This document shows positions 1-41,431 of a stretch of 64,000 nt of DNA, piece by piece; the first letter of the stretch is position 1; every line of letters starts with the position of its first letter. The stretch comes from Acanthochromis polyacanthus (taxonomy: Eukaryota; Chordata; Actinopteri; Pomacentridae): contig NC_067127.1 in assembly GCF_021347895.1 (NCBI RefSeq), positions 17,642,984 through 17,706,983 of the forward strand, written 5' to 3'. A model generated the notes under the pieces. The model worked only from the letters and a program-made list of their open reading frames with translations, was not told where the DNA came from and did no database searches. Both the position numbers and the translations under genes were made by a program.

Positions 1-1957
1 CTTTGCAGAGGGAGACCCTTCCACAGAGCAATTACCTGGTACAATAAGAGCAGTGATTGAATTTAGGAAGCATGTGTGCATACGAGTGTCAGTGGTAAAA
101 AGGCTTTGAACGTGGCTTTTCAATTAGAAGCAGTGGAATGAAGACGGAGATGTGCTCCGCTGATGTGTGTCATGCAGAGAATAAAATACTACCTGGGGTC
201 AATTTTTTTTGGATGTGATGGAAAGAGCCAGCAGGGTCTCATTCTTTTGTGTCACTTTGATCCATTTCAGCTTGATGGAGTGTGGGTGCCTCTGTAATGA
301 CTGAGGCTCAACAGTGTCTACTTGTTCACATCTGAAAGGTACCTTGTAAGAGGCTCTAATGTGATTTATAAAGCTCTAACCCAGCACCATAGGATCTCAT
401 GGAAGGGATTATTGCTGAAACTATTAATGCATAATTCCTTTAGCTGATCAAAACAACATTTATTATGTTTGATTTTAAAGCTTATTTAATTACATAAAGG
501 AATAATTGACCAACTTGTAGCAGAAACTTGTAGAGTTTCATAACTGTCACTAACGTCACACAACCTTGAGAAGTTGCCAGGCAACCAGCAGAGACTTCAT
601 GCTTGTAAGTCATTTATTAAACATGAAAGACATTTTTTTCACATGTGAGAATTTGTCTGGTATATACTGGTGTAAATTGAATGTATTTCTTGTAGTTCCT
701 GACCTGTTGTTAATGAAATGCACGTACTGCTTCTGCTCTTGTTTTGTGAATTCTCTGCATGAACTACTTCCAGGACAAAGCCTTCTAGTTAAGTCTACAA
801 AAGCTGACAGAGGTCAACGATGAGATGAGTCTGTGGTGAACCAGCCTGTCACTCTCGTTCCAGTGGCTTGACAGAGACATTGTACCTGGTCTGACTCCAT
901 TCTGTTTAATGTCTCTGTTGTCAAGTTAAATAAGGCAACCGGACCTCTTTGTTTGGACGGCATTTCTGCTTCACGCACTGCTGCTTTCTCTCTAATTCAT
1001 GTTGGAGATGCAAAACTTTTGCTGACATAGAACTGTTCAAAATACTGTCCAAGAAATCCCTGAAGCATACAATTTCAGCTGAATAAACTTATTGTGGACT
1101 TTAGTTTGCAGTGCTTTTTTTAAGCCAAAGATTTGCATCACTTTGAAAATATGTTTTCTCTGAGACACTCATGCGGCCAGTGTTTGCACCAATGCGTTTG
1201 TTTGTGTATTTTTTGATATAGATGGAATTTAAATTGTGATTTGTCATGATATCACAGCCTTAATAAATCAGAATTCAGTTCATCATGTAGCCTTAGCTGT
1301 TTCATGCTCATTTTGTTTTTTCCACTCTGTTTATTAGACCATAAATCGTGTCAGGTTTTGGGAAGATGTTCTGCCAACCAGCTGTAAAGGAGGCAGTCAG
1401 GGGAGGCTGCTCAGTCAGTGGAAAACTGAAACACGCACACACACATCTAGTAATTTGTTGACAGGCCATGAAGACTCTGTCAGTGGGCTTCAGTGCCTCC
1501 CATGACTTTGCCCTTCGTTCCCCCTTCAATTTATCTCTCTGACATCTCGGTCCAACAACTGAGGATGAAGCTATCGGCGTTTTTCAACTGAGATTTTCAC
1601 TTCACCTTTTACAAACAGACGGCTGTCAGCGTCCATCTGCAAATGCCAACATGGCAATCAGTTAGTCAGTCAGTCACTTCTGCGATTTCATCAACATATA
1701 ATGAAGAACTCTGCATGTGCCTCATGATAATAAATGGACAACAAATAGATATGACACTATTTACAACAAATATTTGTGATTATTTTTTGTTTGTCTTGTA
1801 ATCAGGATTGTTTTGATAATATTTAGCTAGAAGATGCAGTTGTATTTAATGATCAGATTAAATAATTCCTTCATAGTCCAAAGAGTTCCAAATGTTTTTA
1901 AATATGAGTTTGTTCCAGTTGGAATCCACGTTTGAAATCATTTCCTTAACCAGTAGT

Positions 1958-2050
1958 CAGTAGGGCTGGACCCGGATATCCCGAATGTCCGAATGTTCGT
2001 TCGCTACGGCACTATCCGGATATTAATTTTGGTATCTGAATAGTCACCCC

Positions 2051-2114
<64 letters not shown>

Positions 2115-2600
2115 AGGCGGAAAGAATATGCAGCGTTACTGTCTTTCCTCCGCCTTCGGCCCACATCGGCTCATCTCGTCGTGTGATCACATAAACATAT
2201 ACACATATGTCAATGTGATCACCCCCTCCTCCCCCCAGACAAAAATATTCTGAGCTCGTCTCTTCCCTGCGCCTTCGGCCCATTTCGGCTCATCCCGCCG
2301 TGTTCTTCGGCTCTTTTCGACTCCTCCATTCATGTTTGTAAACACCACCCGAATGGCCGGGTGGCTGCTGACTCTGAAGCCACGCTTCACTTCGTTGCAT
2401 AAACACAAGATAAGATGCTGAAGACCGGTGTTTTGGAATTCTTCAGTTTACTAAAGACTAAACGAGGGCAAAATGTGGACCCGGGAGATCAGACGAACGG
2501 ATCCGAATATTCGGGCCGTCTCCGCCGCCGCCGCCAACACTTTTTTCGACTTGTATACAGCAGGAATTTGAAGTACGGATAAATTATGGTAATTTGCAAA
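1958..2600. repeat. Probable dispersed transposon-derived repeat with inverted-like ends
   Basis: The block opens with gggctggacccggatatccc and closes near 2500-2520 with ccgaatattcgggcc, whose reverse complement resembles the opening. The style, degenerate alternating CCGAAT/ATTCGG words at both ends, is that of fish non-autonomous DNA elements. It encloses a 21-C run and a CA microsatellite. No transposase is visible. The family was not identified and the exact ends are uncertain. Confidence 0.5.
2047..2113. repeat. Compound microsatellite: C21 followed by (CA)n
   Basis: A run of 21 C (2047-2067) passes directly into about 23 CA units ending at 2113. The complementary strand carries G21 followed by (TG)n, able in principle to form G-quadruplex or Z-DNA. 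Length is likely to vary between individuals. Confidence 0.95.
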
Positions 2601-5600
2601 AAAGGAGACCCCATTTAAAATTGCTGTTGAACAACTGACCTAAAAAAAAAAAAAGCATTAAACCTAGCAAACAAGGTGCAGTCTTCAACTGTTAATAACC
2701 TGTAACATTATTAATCTCCTCATAGTGGTTTGTTATTAAAATAATCCTCATAGCTGATCTGTGTGATGGAGTAACTTGTTCACTACATGTCGTGTCCTTT
2801 GTTTTTTTTGTTTTTTTTTGATTAAATGGCGGAATTTCATCTTAATAAGTTTTGCCTCAACAACAAAATGTAATATGACTGAAATTTAAATATAGATCAG
2901 GAATCAAAGAATAGGAGAAAGATTGCAAAAGAATCCAATTAGGTTTTAATGCCAGCTTTCATTACTCGACTCAAAGTACAAATCTTAGTTGGTTAGGTTC
3001 CAAACCCTGAGCTACTTCCAAGTAAGTTAAAGCTATTTTGAGATATTTGTTCGTATATGTTTTCCCATACTGTACATCTTTGTGTCTTCTCCTGACATCT
3101 CCTTGTGCTCCTTTCTTCACTACGTTTGACGTCCTAATAAGGAAGATAATCTTGTTAGCTTGGCATTCCAGTGAAGCAGCAGGAATCTGCAGCGACTGCT
3201 GGATTTCAGAGTAAATAAAAATAGGATCCATGTTTTTCTCCCCACAGCTGGCATGACAGGCTGTTTCAATGGATGACTTTAAGGATGATCTCATTACCTC
3301 GGATTAAGAGGTACAGCGGGATCGGCTCTTGACTTTGAATTAAGACTGTCATGATTTTCTTCTAAATGATTATCATGGCCAGAAGCATTCATGATCGCCA
3401 CATTATCACGATATCTATAGAAAATTGCAGTCAGTCAAATTCATGTTTAACTTTGTTTTTTGTGTATTTTGTTTCTATTTGGCAAATTAACTACAATCAA
3501 TACAAGTGTGAGAAGGTGGAGAGACGCTGTAACCATAACTGTACTGTATGTTGTAGTTACTGATGCTGGATTACTTATATTATTGTATGTTTATTATTAC
3601 TATGATGCCAGTATTTCACTTGTTAAATATCACAGTTATCACAACACGCTTACTCTAAACCTTAACTTTTTCATCAAACAGTTGGTCAGAGGACAGTAGA
3701 TTTTTGTGTCTGCAGTGTAAGAAGCCCTGCAGTGTTGAGCCCTGTAAACACAGCCAGGGTGATGACAAGAAGCTGCTAAAATGGAGGCTTTTAGAGAGAG
3801 TAGTTTGCATCAGTGTTCCCTCTCTACCCGTCTTTGCATCTTGAAAATTTAATGCCGTATTTTTCCAGTCTGTGCATATTGTGTTGGCCCTGCTCTGACC
3901 TCCTGATTGACATTAACAAAATAGGATGTTTCATTCTGCTTCCACGTCTTACTAAGCTCTCTTTCAGATCTTATGTGAGCTCTTGGGTTTGTTAATAATT
4001 GATCTGATCAGAGGTGCACTAATTGTGCCTGTGCTACTTATTTTTTTGGGTGGGGGAACTCTTTTGAAGTTGCTGCCAGCGTTTGCAGTTTGAGTTATCA
4101 GGGCTGATGTTATCTGAAGCCCTGCTGCTCTTATCCTTAATTGGGTTATGTAGATTTTTCAGCTTGGGAGAGGATGGAATAATGAAAATGGAGTGATCAT
4201 ACTGGTAGTGTCTTCATTAACAGTGGCAGAGGAGGAGAGGACTTTGGATAGTGCTGTTTTCATCGGGTACAGCCGCTCTTTGTTCTCAAATGTCATTCAA
4301 AAGTTTAACCTCCTGAGTATTTGTTAATGTTTTCTTTGATATCTACAGTGGTCTAACATGTGAGTCTCTGGGATGTGTGTGTGTTGCTGAGGCATTGAGA
4401 TAAGTATCTAATAGCAGCCATGTTGAACGTTCCAATCACTGTCTCACGCTCTGTCAGCAACGCTCGTTTCGGCGACTCCAAGGCTCCTCGTTCTGCCGTC
4501 CTGTCACTCTACAACATTTCAAAGCAGCTGTCTCACTTTGCAACGGTCCACTGAGAAGCTGTTAAAGCACACATAGGGGCTATTTGAGCTCCAGCAGTGG
4601 GTGTGCCCGGTGCCAAGTATTTGTGGGTGCTGCCGTTTGTGTCTGTGCATGTAAAATGGTCTTCCACTTTAACCTGCAGCAGCCCCGGGCCTGCGTGTCG
4701 TCCCGGATTGACGTCACCCTGCAGGGGCTTGTTTGGGGAGGGCTTCAGAGATAACATTGTGGAGTGTGATGGCCTGATGCAAATACACAATCCTGGTGAC
4801 AGGAATTTGTACTGATACCATCGTCTCTGTCGCCGCTGATCTAATGGAATTACCTTTTAAGAATAAAATGCATATTTTTCAAATTTTGTTTTATTTTTTT
4901 GAATTCCGATGTGTAGGGTTAGGATATTGAATTAAATGTTAAAACACACACACTCCCTGTCTGAGTTACCAACATTGTTCTCTGACCTTCTGCACCTTGG
5001 CTTCAGGTCTGTGCTGATACGGTGTTACAATAATTTTCCTTGCAGTATCATTCAGCTTGGTCACCTTTGCCTGCCTGTTCCAGCAGACGGCGTTGAGAAA
5101 GAGAGATGGGAGGCGTTGGCTTGCTGATGAGCCCATTATGGTGGGTTCTGGCTGTCAGGCTGACTTAAAGGTGTCTTCCACCTGACAGCCCTGACAGCCA
5201 TGCGAGGCTTAATGGGGTCGGCAGAGCAGCGAGCTGAGGAAGAGAACCCCTGTGTGCAGTTATTTTACCCTCTCAGCAGTTTTCTCCTCTATCTTTAACC
5301 TACTTTCCTATTTGCACATACTCCTACTGAAATCCAAGAAAACTCAAGCTATCTTGTTTTGAAAAAGCTGCAGCTATTAATATTTCATGTCAATCATTGA
5401 TCTAATAATTGCATTTTGATTCATATTAGAGCCTGGGTTCTTTTGTTTTTATTTATCTGTGAAAACATGAGCACTCCCTAAAGGTAGTGTCAAGCACATT
5501 TTACTGTTAGGAAGTCCTCTGGTTTAAAGCAGATTTTAAGCTTGAATTAATTCAATAGTCAGTTAGTGGAAACTTCATTAATTAGTCAGTTAGCAAGATT

Positions 5601-8600
5601 AGTTGTCAACTAAAAAGGTTACAGATTCCAGCTTCTCAAATGTCAGGATATATAGCTTTTGTCAGTCTCTGATTTTTTTATTTAAAGAGGATTATGGGTC
5701 TTAGATTGATCAAAACAAGCAATTAAAAGAAGAAATTTTCAGCATCAGTGTCCTGACATTTGTTAGGGTAAACCACCAAGTCTAAAATATTGAGTTGTTA
5801 TAATATTCATCAATAGAAACTTAAAATTGTTCTGTGGAGTTCACCCAGACTCATTTATTTTATGTTTAATGTGTAAAGCCTGACAGATTTTGAAATCAGG
5901 TTGCATCATGCACACGAGGAAAAACAAGATTTTTCTTTCTCGGCTCTGAGGCATGCATACACTAAAAGATGTTAAAACATTGCCACATCAGACACCACAG
6001 GATATTATTAGGAATATTGTGCCAAAGACAGCAATCACCACCTCATGTGATCTTATAAGGAAGCAGATCTAAACATGAAAACTGGTGGGACGGTTTATTG
6101 TAACGCTAATAGTGCTTTGCTGTAAAAACAAAACAAAAGACTAAATGAGCCCGGATGAGATATCAAACAGGTTTGATATGTCTGTGAGCAGTTCTGGAGG
6201 TTTAAGACTGGATCTGTAAACCCCTCAGGGTGAAATGCAGGTAAATTGCTCTAAAATTCATTTAGTTTGGGCCCCGTTTAAGGAGCAAAGAACATGGCAG
6301 ACAGATAGAGGCAACACTTCCTCAGGTGAAGCCAATCAGGGACTGAACTAACAGGTGATTAGTCGCTCAGAATGTCTGCATGTGGGCAGTTTAAAGGCAC
6401 ATTTTACTATAAAAATGAACGCTGTACAATCTGTCATAAACAACAACTACATCAATATATGCCCCGAAATTAAAAAATGAAATTAAAGTCAATTTAGTGA
6501 TAAAAGTCTCTTCCAAAATGAAGACAGTACGTTGCAGATTTAGAGGGATATTCATGGGGTTGCTGCTGTTTCTTGTGTGACAGTCACTCTTTTCATGGCA
6601 TCTAATGTGGCGATGCCCCATCACGTGTTTTAAATCTGTCACACAGTGAATATTGAATACTGAATGAAAGCTTGACTTTAGAAAATGTAGCGCAAATCAA
6701 ATCACAGATATTTTCCTCAAATCTGTCAGCCTTAGTGAGCGGGACTTCTCTCTGTTGTTTTGATCCCGCATTGTTTACTTGCAGGTTTGCATAGCTGGCA
6801 GTGTTCTTCCTCCCTGCCTTTGAAGGCACATTGCGAGATGCTTCAGTCTTTGCAGCGAATGTTTTTTGTCAGACAAACGGTCTCATCCTGTGTTCCTGTA
6901 TCTCTATTTGTTTGTCCTTTATCTCTTACTCTCCCTTTCAAGTTGTCTCACTTTGAAGGGCCTTCAGTCAGAGTTTGGATAGCATTTGTCTCTCTTATCT
7001 CTCTGAAAATTTGCCCTGTGCAAGATCCAAACATTCTCTCTCCTTCAGCCCTCATGTGACTCAATGAAAAGCATGACCTGAATTAAGTATTGATTTGGTC
7101 AAACAGATACAACTTTAGTGGAACTTGTGCTGCTGAGGGACTGTGACGGCGGTAGAGCGGATCAGGGATGGCAGCTGTGGCTTTGTGTCTCTGATGCTTT
7201 GTGTATACGACTGTGTTTACACCATTTGTGCCGCGTGCCCTTGAAGTCTGTTTATACGAGTGTTGGAGAGGCAGGGTTGCAGCGTGTTTGAGAGATGTAG
7301 GTCATGGGTACCTTCTCTGTTTGAACAGTACAGTAAACTTGGCAGACTTTCTCAGATGTAACAGACTGTGCCTCACTCTCTGCCCCCGCTCTCACTCTCA
7401 TGTCTGTCATGCTGTGGTATGTGAAAAAACACCTTATCTGCCTGCGCTCTCTGCGCTGCAACTTTTCCGGAAGTCATTCCCTCTCCGCACTGATCTAAAC
7501 GCGCACACAAACCCACACTGTATGTCAGCGAACATCTCAAATGAAACCATCAACTGCGTGCCTCAGCCCCGCCGCGGCTCCACCGAAGCTCATAACGTCG
7601 CTGCACAGAGGAGCCTCAGTGTGATGGAAGTTGGCACGCTACCTCACACCCCAGCTGTAAGCTTGGCATGGAGAGCTGTCTAAGAGCGTGACTTGATAGA
7701 TTGCTTGAGGTAGATGTTGAGGATGACTCTGCCGGTGTTTTCAACCCATCTGTTCACTTTTATCCCAGTTTTACACAGATGGAATGAATTCACAGCCTCT
7801 AAGGGGAATTGTTGGAGACCATTTACTTATACAGAAGAGGAGCTGTAACAGTCTTTGGTGCAATAAATCATATGGTGCATTTGTTCTAGATCTCGGAGAA
7901 TGGTATATAAACCGTTGTCTACTCTCTTATTTTTTGTGCTTCATTAACATCTTGGTCAATGAGAAGTTATAAAACACTAAAACATGTCTATTCAAAGTTC
8001 CAAAAACCAAAAGTGACATGAAAATCCATACATATAAAAAGCTGAAATAATGTTGGACATGTTTGATGAAAATTTACTCTGTATTGATTAACCTTCTGCC
8101 TTTATATGAGCACCGTTTTTGATGATTGTGTTTGGCTTGAAAGCATGAAAATATAAGAATAAGATAAGTAATAGTTAGCTCTATAGTAAAATGTGTGTGC
8201 TTGAAATGATGCAAAAGGAAGTACACTTCATTCTGGGTGGCACAAATTGAGGTGAAAAGGTGAAATCTGATCCCAAGTTAGAAATTTCAGCTGCTACAGT
8301 AAAGTAAAAGCCAATCTTGGGCAGCAGGTGTCTCTTCTGAGACCTGTAAATATCTCTCTTATGTTGTATTTACAGCTGAAAGAAAGGCCACTGAGCTGTG
8401 ACCTTTAATTCAGTGTCTCCGTGGGGTGGGCTCGGAGTTCCCCAAAGAAGCCATCGATCGCTTCAGCTGCCGGTGTGAAATTAACACCATAAGAGTGTTA
8501 GGCTAAAAATAATAAACCTGGAGTCTACTGTCGTTGTCTCAATCTTCCTCATTGTTTTAACCAGTCATCTAAAATGTGACCAGATCTGTTTTTTTCTCTC

Positions 8601-10544
8601 TAAAAAAGCTTGTAAATATGTAGACCCAAAAGAAATAAATGAATCCATTTGAAAGTGGTGCTCAGGCTACCAGAAGAACATGTCATTAGGGCTGCACAAT
8701 TAACTGAATATTAATCATCAGTGCAACTTCCTACAATTAAATGAACATGATCAACTGCAATAATGACATTAAAAATGTCCCACTTCTGAATAACAGCCCA
8801 TGTAGATAAAACCACTTGGTTTCCACTTGGGCAAATCTGCATTAGAGGGCCTTATTACACTCTTTTCAAAACATTTTTTGGTCACACAACTGTCTGAGTT
8901 GTGTATGCTGCAGTGACTGATCAGGGAGACTAGAAGCTTCTCTGTGCACAGCGACCATCTAGCATCTGCCATAACCTGCATATGAGGCATTTAAGCAACA
9001 TTGGTAAGTTGTAGTTTCTGTTGTTAAGCAGATGTTTAACAAATGAGGTGTGGTTTTGGGTACAATTTCTTCTTTTTTGCCTCCAGGAGATGCACTCAAT
9101 TTAGGTGAACCTTTAAGTCTAAATATTCATGATCATCCCTGCTGTAGCTTCCAGTGTTGTGTTGGACAGCAGAGGTGCTGGTGGTTTGACATATTCAGTG
9201 GTTTTTCTCCTGCCTTTTGAGAAGTACTGCACTAATGTGTTTGACATTAATGTCATAGCTGATGGTAAAATCCTCACTAATTCAGTGTTTCTAAAGTACA
9301 TGGTTCTCAGTTGACTGCAAAGTCTTTACAAATGCTGTGACCTTTTCAGTGTGAGCCTGGTTGGGCTTTGAAGGGACAAGTTTCTTTTGTTGTGTGCTGT
9401 CCAAAACATAGCATGTCTTTTACTCCTCTTTGCAGATCTCCAGATGTGGATATGTCTGTGAGTTTGTCCTACTGAGGGAAGACACTTCATGCTAATCTTT
9501 ACTTCATATTGCACCTAATGTCATTAAACAAAGCGGTGGAAGTAAGAGGAGTAGTAAATAACTTAGTGTAGCTGATGACAAAAAATAACTGTCTTCAGCT
9601 GGCACTGCTTCTGAACAAAGGGTCAGCTGTGTTTTCTTGGCTTTATTAACAAAGGAGTAGTCATTTTTCTACCAGTGTAGGAGTGTTTGTTTAACAGATA
9701 TTTCTCATTTTAGCTGCAGCCTTTTATGTGCAAAAGTGTTCCAAGAACACACCGGACATTCTTCTTGGACTTTGAGTATGTGAATCCATGATGCATATCA
9801 CCGTATCTCTGGTGATTAAAATCCTCAGTTTGATCCATTCTCCCACCTTGCGTGCCATTTTTTGATTTTTGTCTTGCTTACACAGCTTGCAGCGGTCCAT
9901 TTCTCAAGCTGACCCACTTTTTTGCCTATAGTAGTGCTTGTCATTTCCTTTTGACTCCTTAATGTAATGTATGAGGGCATATAAGGCGATTTATTTGCTC
10001 TTTTCCTAGCCCCACCTATCCACGGCCTCTCTGGAATAGATATGCTGTTTGCCCAGGCTTTCTGCCTTGCTGCATCTTTTTCTGCCTGCCTGTCTGTCGG
10101 CTCCAAGCACCTGCAGCTGAGACAAAGGTGAACCTGATGAGGAGACGTGCAGGCTGCAGAAGGACGGGACTGGTGGATGTGGAGGGTCAAGGAATTGAGG
10201 GATTATCTGGCTCATCCTCAGCAAGCTCCTTGATTTAACATTATTGAAAGATCCCCTTTCTACCCGACTCCAGTCCTGCTAGACACACACTCACACAGGC
10301 ACTCACACACCGTCACGCAGGTGTAGGTATGCTTAATCGACTCTGGCGGTGGACCGTTCCTTATGATAACAAACCCTGACATCAGGTATGATAACATTGT
10401 TACACAGGGCAGATGGGGGCCTGCCTGACACCCTTTTAGAGATGGTTATAGATGAATAGTTCATTGTGGTAGTTGTTCAAACAAGAAGGCAGCGTGCAAC
10501 TGGAGCAGCTGTTAAGTTTAAATTATAAGCATACATCATGTTCC

Positions 10545-10642
10545 TTTCACTGTACAACCAATTTTTTTCTAAATGACAACTGTCTTGTGCTGACTAAGAT
10601 AAGAATATAAACTTCAGTACAGAGTTGTTGGGACTTTTTTTG
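10545..10642 (+). repeat. Left member of a direct duplication flanking the minisatellite
   Basis: The stretch beginning tttcactgtacaaccaattt and ending with a cagtacagagttgttggga block is closely repeated at 11468-11540 on the far side of the minisatellite, with about 25 bases missing from the middle of the second copy. It is noncoding and lies in ptk7 intron 1. Confidence 0.75.
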
Positions 10643-10834
10643 GGGTCCTTCAACAGCCTGTAGACACAACAAGCATCAGGTAAGGGTTGTGTTGTCTTAT
10701 TACAGTAGGGATAGAATTTACCAGGGGTCCAAACATATTATTTGTTGTTTGTGTGTTATGTGAGTCTGTGAAAAGCATATAATCACCATTTTTCATGCAT
10801 AGTAGAAAGACAAGAAATGAAGATATATTTTTTA

Positions 10835-11406
10835 TGACTAGAAAATGACATGAAGTGACTACAAAGAGACACAAACCGACACAAAATGACTGCAAAGGGA
10901 CACGACATGACTACAGAGACACAAAGTAACTACAAAACGACTACAAAAAGACATGACGTGACTACAAAAAGCACAACTTCACTACAGAGACACAAAGTAA
11001 CTACAAAATGACTACAAAAAGACATGAAATGACTACAAAGAGGCACAAAATGACGACAAAGAGACACGAAATGACTACAAAGAGACACAAACCGATACAA
11101 AATGACTACAAAAAGACACGACATGACTACAGAGACACAAAGTAACTACAAAACGACTACAAAAAGACACGACATGACTACAGAGACACAAAGTAACTAC
11201 AAAAAGACATGAAATGACTACAAAGAGGCACAAAATGACAACACAAAGACACAAAATGACTACAAAAAGGCCTGAAATGACTAGAGACACAAAATGATTG
11301 CAAAATGAGTATAAAAAGACACAAAATTACTACAGAGACACAAAACGACTACAAAGAGACATGAAATGACTACAAAAAGGCACAAAATGACTACAAAGAG
11401 GAAATG
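10835..11406. repeat. Degenerate minisatellite, unit about 21 bp
   Basis: About 570 bp of imperfect tandem copies of a unit like tgactacaaaaagacacgac with many substitutions and a few deleted units. Read on the minus strand it gives apparent hydrophobic peptides rich in V, F, C and L, an artefact of the repeat. There are no conserved spacers, so it is not a CRISPR array. It lies inside ptk7 intron 1 between two directly duplicated flanks. Confidence 0.92.
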
Positions 11407-11408
11407 AT

Positions 11409-11463
11409 CTTCTGGATAAAAGAAGGAAAACAAAAGTGACACTACAAGATGACAGGTAGTATG
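11409..11463 (+). repeat. Dispersed 55-bp repeat, copy 1
   Basis: This segment, containing aggaaaacaaaagtgac and agatgacaggtagtatg, is nearly identical to 13401-13454, on the other side of ptk7 exon 2. It directly abuts the end of the minisatellite. Confidence 0.8.
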
Positions 11464-11467
11464 CTCC

Positions 11468-11540
11468 ATTCACTGTTCAAACAATTTTTTTCTAATTGGC
11501 AGCAATTGTCTTTTCAGTACAAAGTTGTTGGGTCTTTTTA
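11468..11540 (+). repeat. Right member of the duplication flanking the minisatellite
   Basis: A shorter copy of 10545-10642 in the same orientation, sharing the start (ttcactgt, then caatttttttctaa) and the end (cagtacaaagttgttggg) while lacking about 25 internal bases. Same-orientation flanks suggest local duplication or a larger degraded element containing the minisatellite. Confidence 0.75.
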
Positions 11541-12984
11541 AGCCAGATTGCATACAATGCTTGGAAAGGGTGCATTGCTATTTTTTTTAAAAAGCAACGA
11601 CTCATATTTCTTTCTCCATTTGTTGATCACTCCCTGTTTGTACATTAATGTATTTATACATTTAAACAAACTATCAAAAATCAAGAATGTCATGAACATC
11701 TGTAAATCCCATGCAGATGTTTGAATGAAATACAGAAACAACTCTAACATGCAGTAAATAACTACAACAGTGAGAAGCCAGAAACTGTCACTTACAGGTA
11801 AACATCCTCGCAGATTTCTTCCCTGCACCATTCATGTGTGGTTTGTGTACATGTTGTGGGGGGCAGGAAAAGCGTGTTTATACGTCACCAGTTTTGCTAT
11901 GAACAATAGTCAGATACATCATGGAAGTCTGCAGACATTTAGAGTCACAGGAAGTCCACATCAGAGCCCTCATGTTGATGATTTAACAGAGAAACAGCCT
12001 TAAACCTCAAACACACTGAGCAGGAATGCACCTCAAAGTCCATGAGTGTGAATGTTGGGATGAGGCCAGACTCATTCTGTGCGTGGACGATCATGCTTAT
12101 TGTCATGCGTAGTCAACCCCCCAAGGGCTGATTCAGAGCCAGGAAAAATCCTTGAGAGTATGAAGGGAGATGAGTTGTATATCTGAATGATATTGACCAT
12201 CGTACTGCAGTCAAGCGTTACTGAAATGTTCACCAGAATGTTCTTTCAAGTTCTGTTTGCTGTGAGTGTACATGTAAAATCATGGAAATAATGAAAACAC
12301 AAGGCGCAAACAAAGAATTCCCTTTGATGTGGAACCAAACTGAAGAAAGACATAAAAACTGAAATTAGTAACAGATGTACATGTACCTCGAAATACAAGC
12401 ATTTTTCTGTTTTCGTGTTTTCTCCTACACCTTCTTCCTGCGTTTTGCTTGTCATATTTTGTGATATCAAAAAAAACCGTAGTAAAACAGAACAGAGTGA
12501 TATTCATTCTGCGGTTAGTGCAGGTCTTGCTAAGAAGTCATTTTCTCCTGTGAGATGTGGGTAAATAGAGCAGAAAACATGTCTCTCACTCAGCTTGTTC
12601 TCAGCACCGTGAGGGAGAATGAAAGATTTAAGTGTGCGTGAGGATGTGTGTGCAACACATCACGTCTTGTTTGAGAGACGTGTCTCCCTGAGCCGATCGC
12701 TCATGACCGAGAGGTTTGTGTGTGAGTGCCGTAAAACCAGCTCACATCACAGCTTCACTAACAGGAAAAAGTCTTCTCTCCGTGTTGGGTCGGATCATTT
12801 TACGACAAAATAATTCACAGTTAGCCATTATTGTCTAAACATCACATTCCTCCACATGGCTAAGTGGTTGCCATGGCATACACTTAATGAACGGAAAAAG
12901 CAGTAAAATGTTAACAGCAGCTCCATTCTAATCCTCTGTCATTTACTTTCCCTCTTTCTCTTTTCCCCCCCTCCTCTTTTCCAG

Positions 12985-40726
<27,742 letters not shown>

Positions 40727-40779
40727 GATGAACATCAGCCTGCAACAAGAGGGGAACTCTGAGCAACCCCCTTCCCCTA

Positions 40780-40785
40780 AATAAA
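40780..40785 (+). promoter_or_regulatory. Proximal poly(A) signal candidate of ptk7
   Basis: A canonical AATAAA only 54 nt after the stop codon. If used, the 3'UTR would be very short and lack the CA/GT repeats. Confidence 0.4.
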
Positions 40786-41077
40786 GACAGGAATGCTGGA
40801 TTATTAGTCTCACACATTTCAGGGAAGAGGGTTGAGGAGAAACTTTTTTATATGCATTTCAAACAATTCTGAGTGTGGATTTGACTTCTTTGCTACATCG
40901 GTGGAAACGCACTCGTGTCTGTGTGAATGGCTTCGTGTGAGCAGTGCCAGGAGTTTGCCTTAACCGCAGCATGGATGAGCCTCCCCTCCCCTCCGGTCTG
41001 TCTGCGGTTCCACTGTGACCCTGCAGCCGCTCTGTCTCAGAGACACTTTGTTTCACGGAGACTCACAACCTCGGTGC

Positions 41078-41081
<4 letters not shown>

Positions 41082-41109
<28 letters not shown>
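41082..41109. repeat. (AC)14 in ptk7 3'UTR
   Basis: Uninterrupted AC tract, complementary in RNA to the GT tract at 41432-41460. Confidence 0.95.
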
Positions 41110-41112
<3 letters not shown>

Positions 41113-41428
41113 CACTTTCAACTGCTCTGTAGGGAACATAGAGTGCTTTCACTGGCTCTGATCAGTAGAAATAAATGGAATGAAGATTTTAAAAAAAAAA
41201 CCCTGAAAATTAGGTTTAAGTTCACCGTTTTCTCATAAAACCAGAGAGAATTGACAAAGGAAAGAGAAGTGAAGTTTTTTTTAGATATCTACCACTTAGG
41301 GAGTGTGTTAAATGAGATCTTTTACTGTTCTGCTTCAACTTAGAATTCAGTCAGCTGCACTGTGGGTCTAACAGCCGAATCCTTGAGGTGACACCCAGCT
41401 ACTCCAACTTCCCCCCAAAGTGTGTATG

Positions 41429-41431
<3 letters not shown>

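Larger units (their letters stand above)
1..12984 (+). other. ptk7: ptk7 intron 1 (3' part)
   Basis: No exon could be supported here; open frames lack family resemblance. The stretch holds a repeat-like block with a C-run and CA microsatellite (about 1.96-2.6 kb), a possible dispersed repeat near 8.69 kb beginning with a gggctgcacaattaa motif, and a 570-bp minisatellite (10.8-11.4 kb). The rest is ordinary AT-rich intronic sequence. Assignment to intron 1 rests on exon 2 being the first recognisable ptk7 exon and on its phase-1 acceptor at 12981-12984. Distant enhancers could lie here but cannot be identified from one sequence. Confidence 0.75.

Noticed and set aside
7201..7683. 160-codon open frame (+) in ptk7 intron 1
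   Set aside because: No domain, signal peptide or family resemblance; no supporting splice signals or promoter. Probably chance.
9825..10190. 121-codon open frame (-)
   Set aside because: No family signature; lies in intronic sequence.
10835..11406. CRISPR-like regular array
   Set aside because: Tandem repeat without unique spacers in a vertebrate nuclear genome.
10930..11469. Hydrophobic V/F/C/L-rich peptides on the minus strand
   Set aside because: Artefact of the 21-bp minisatellite; frames overlap and shift with the repeat.
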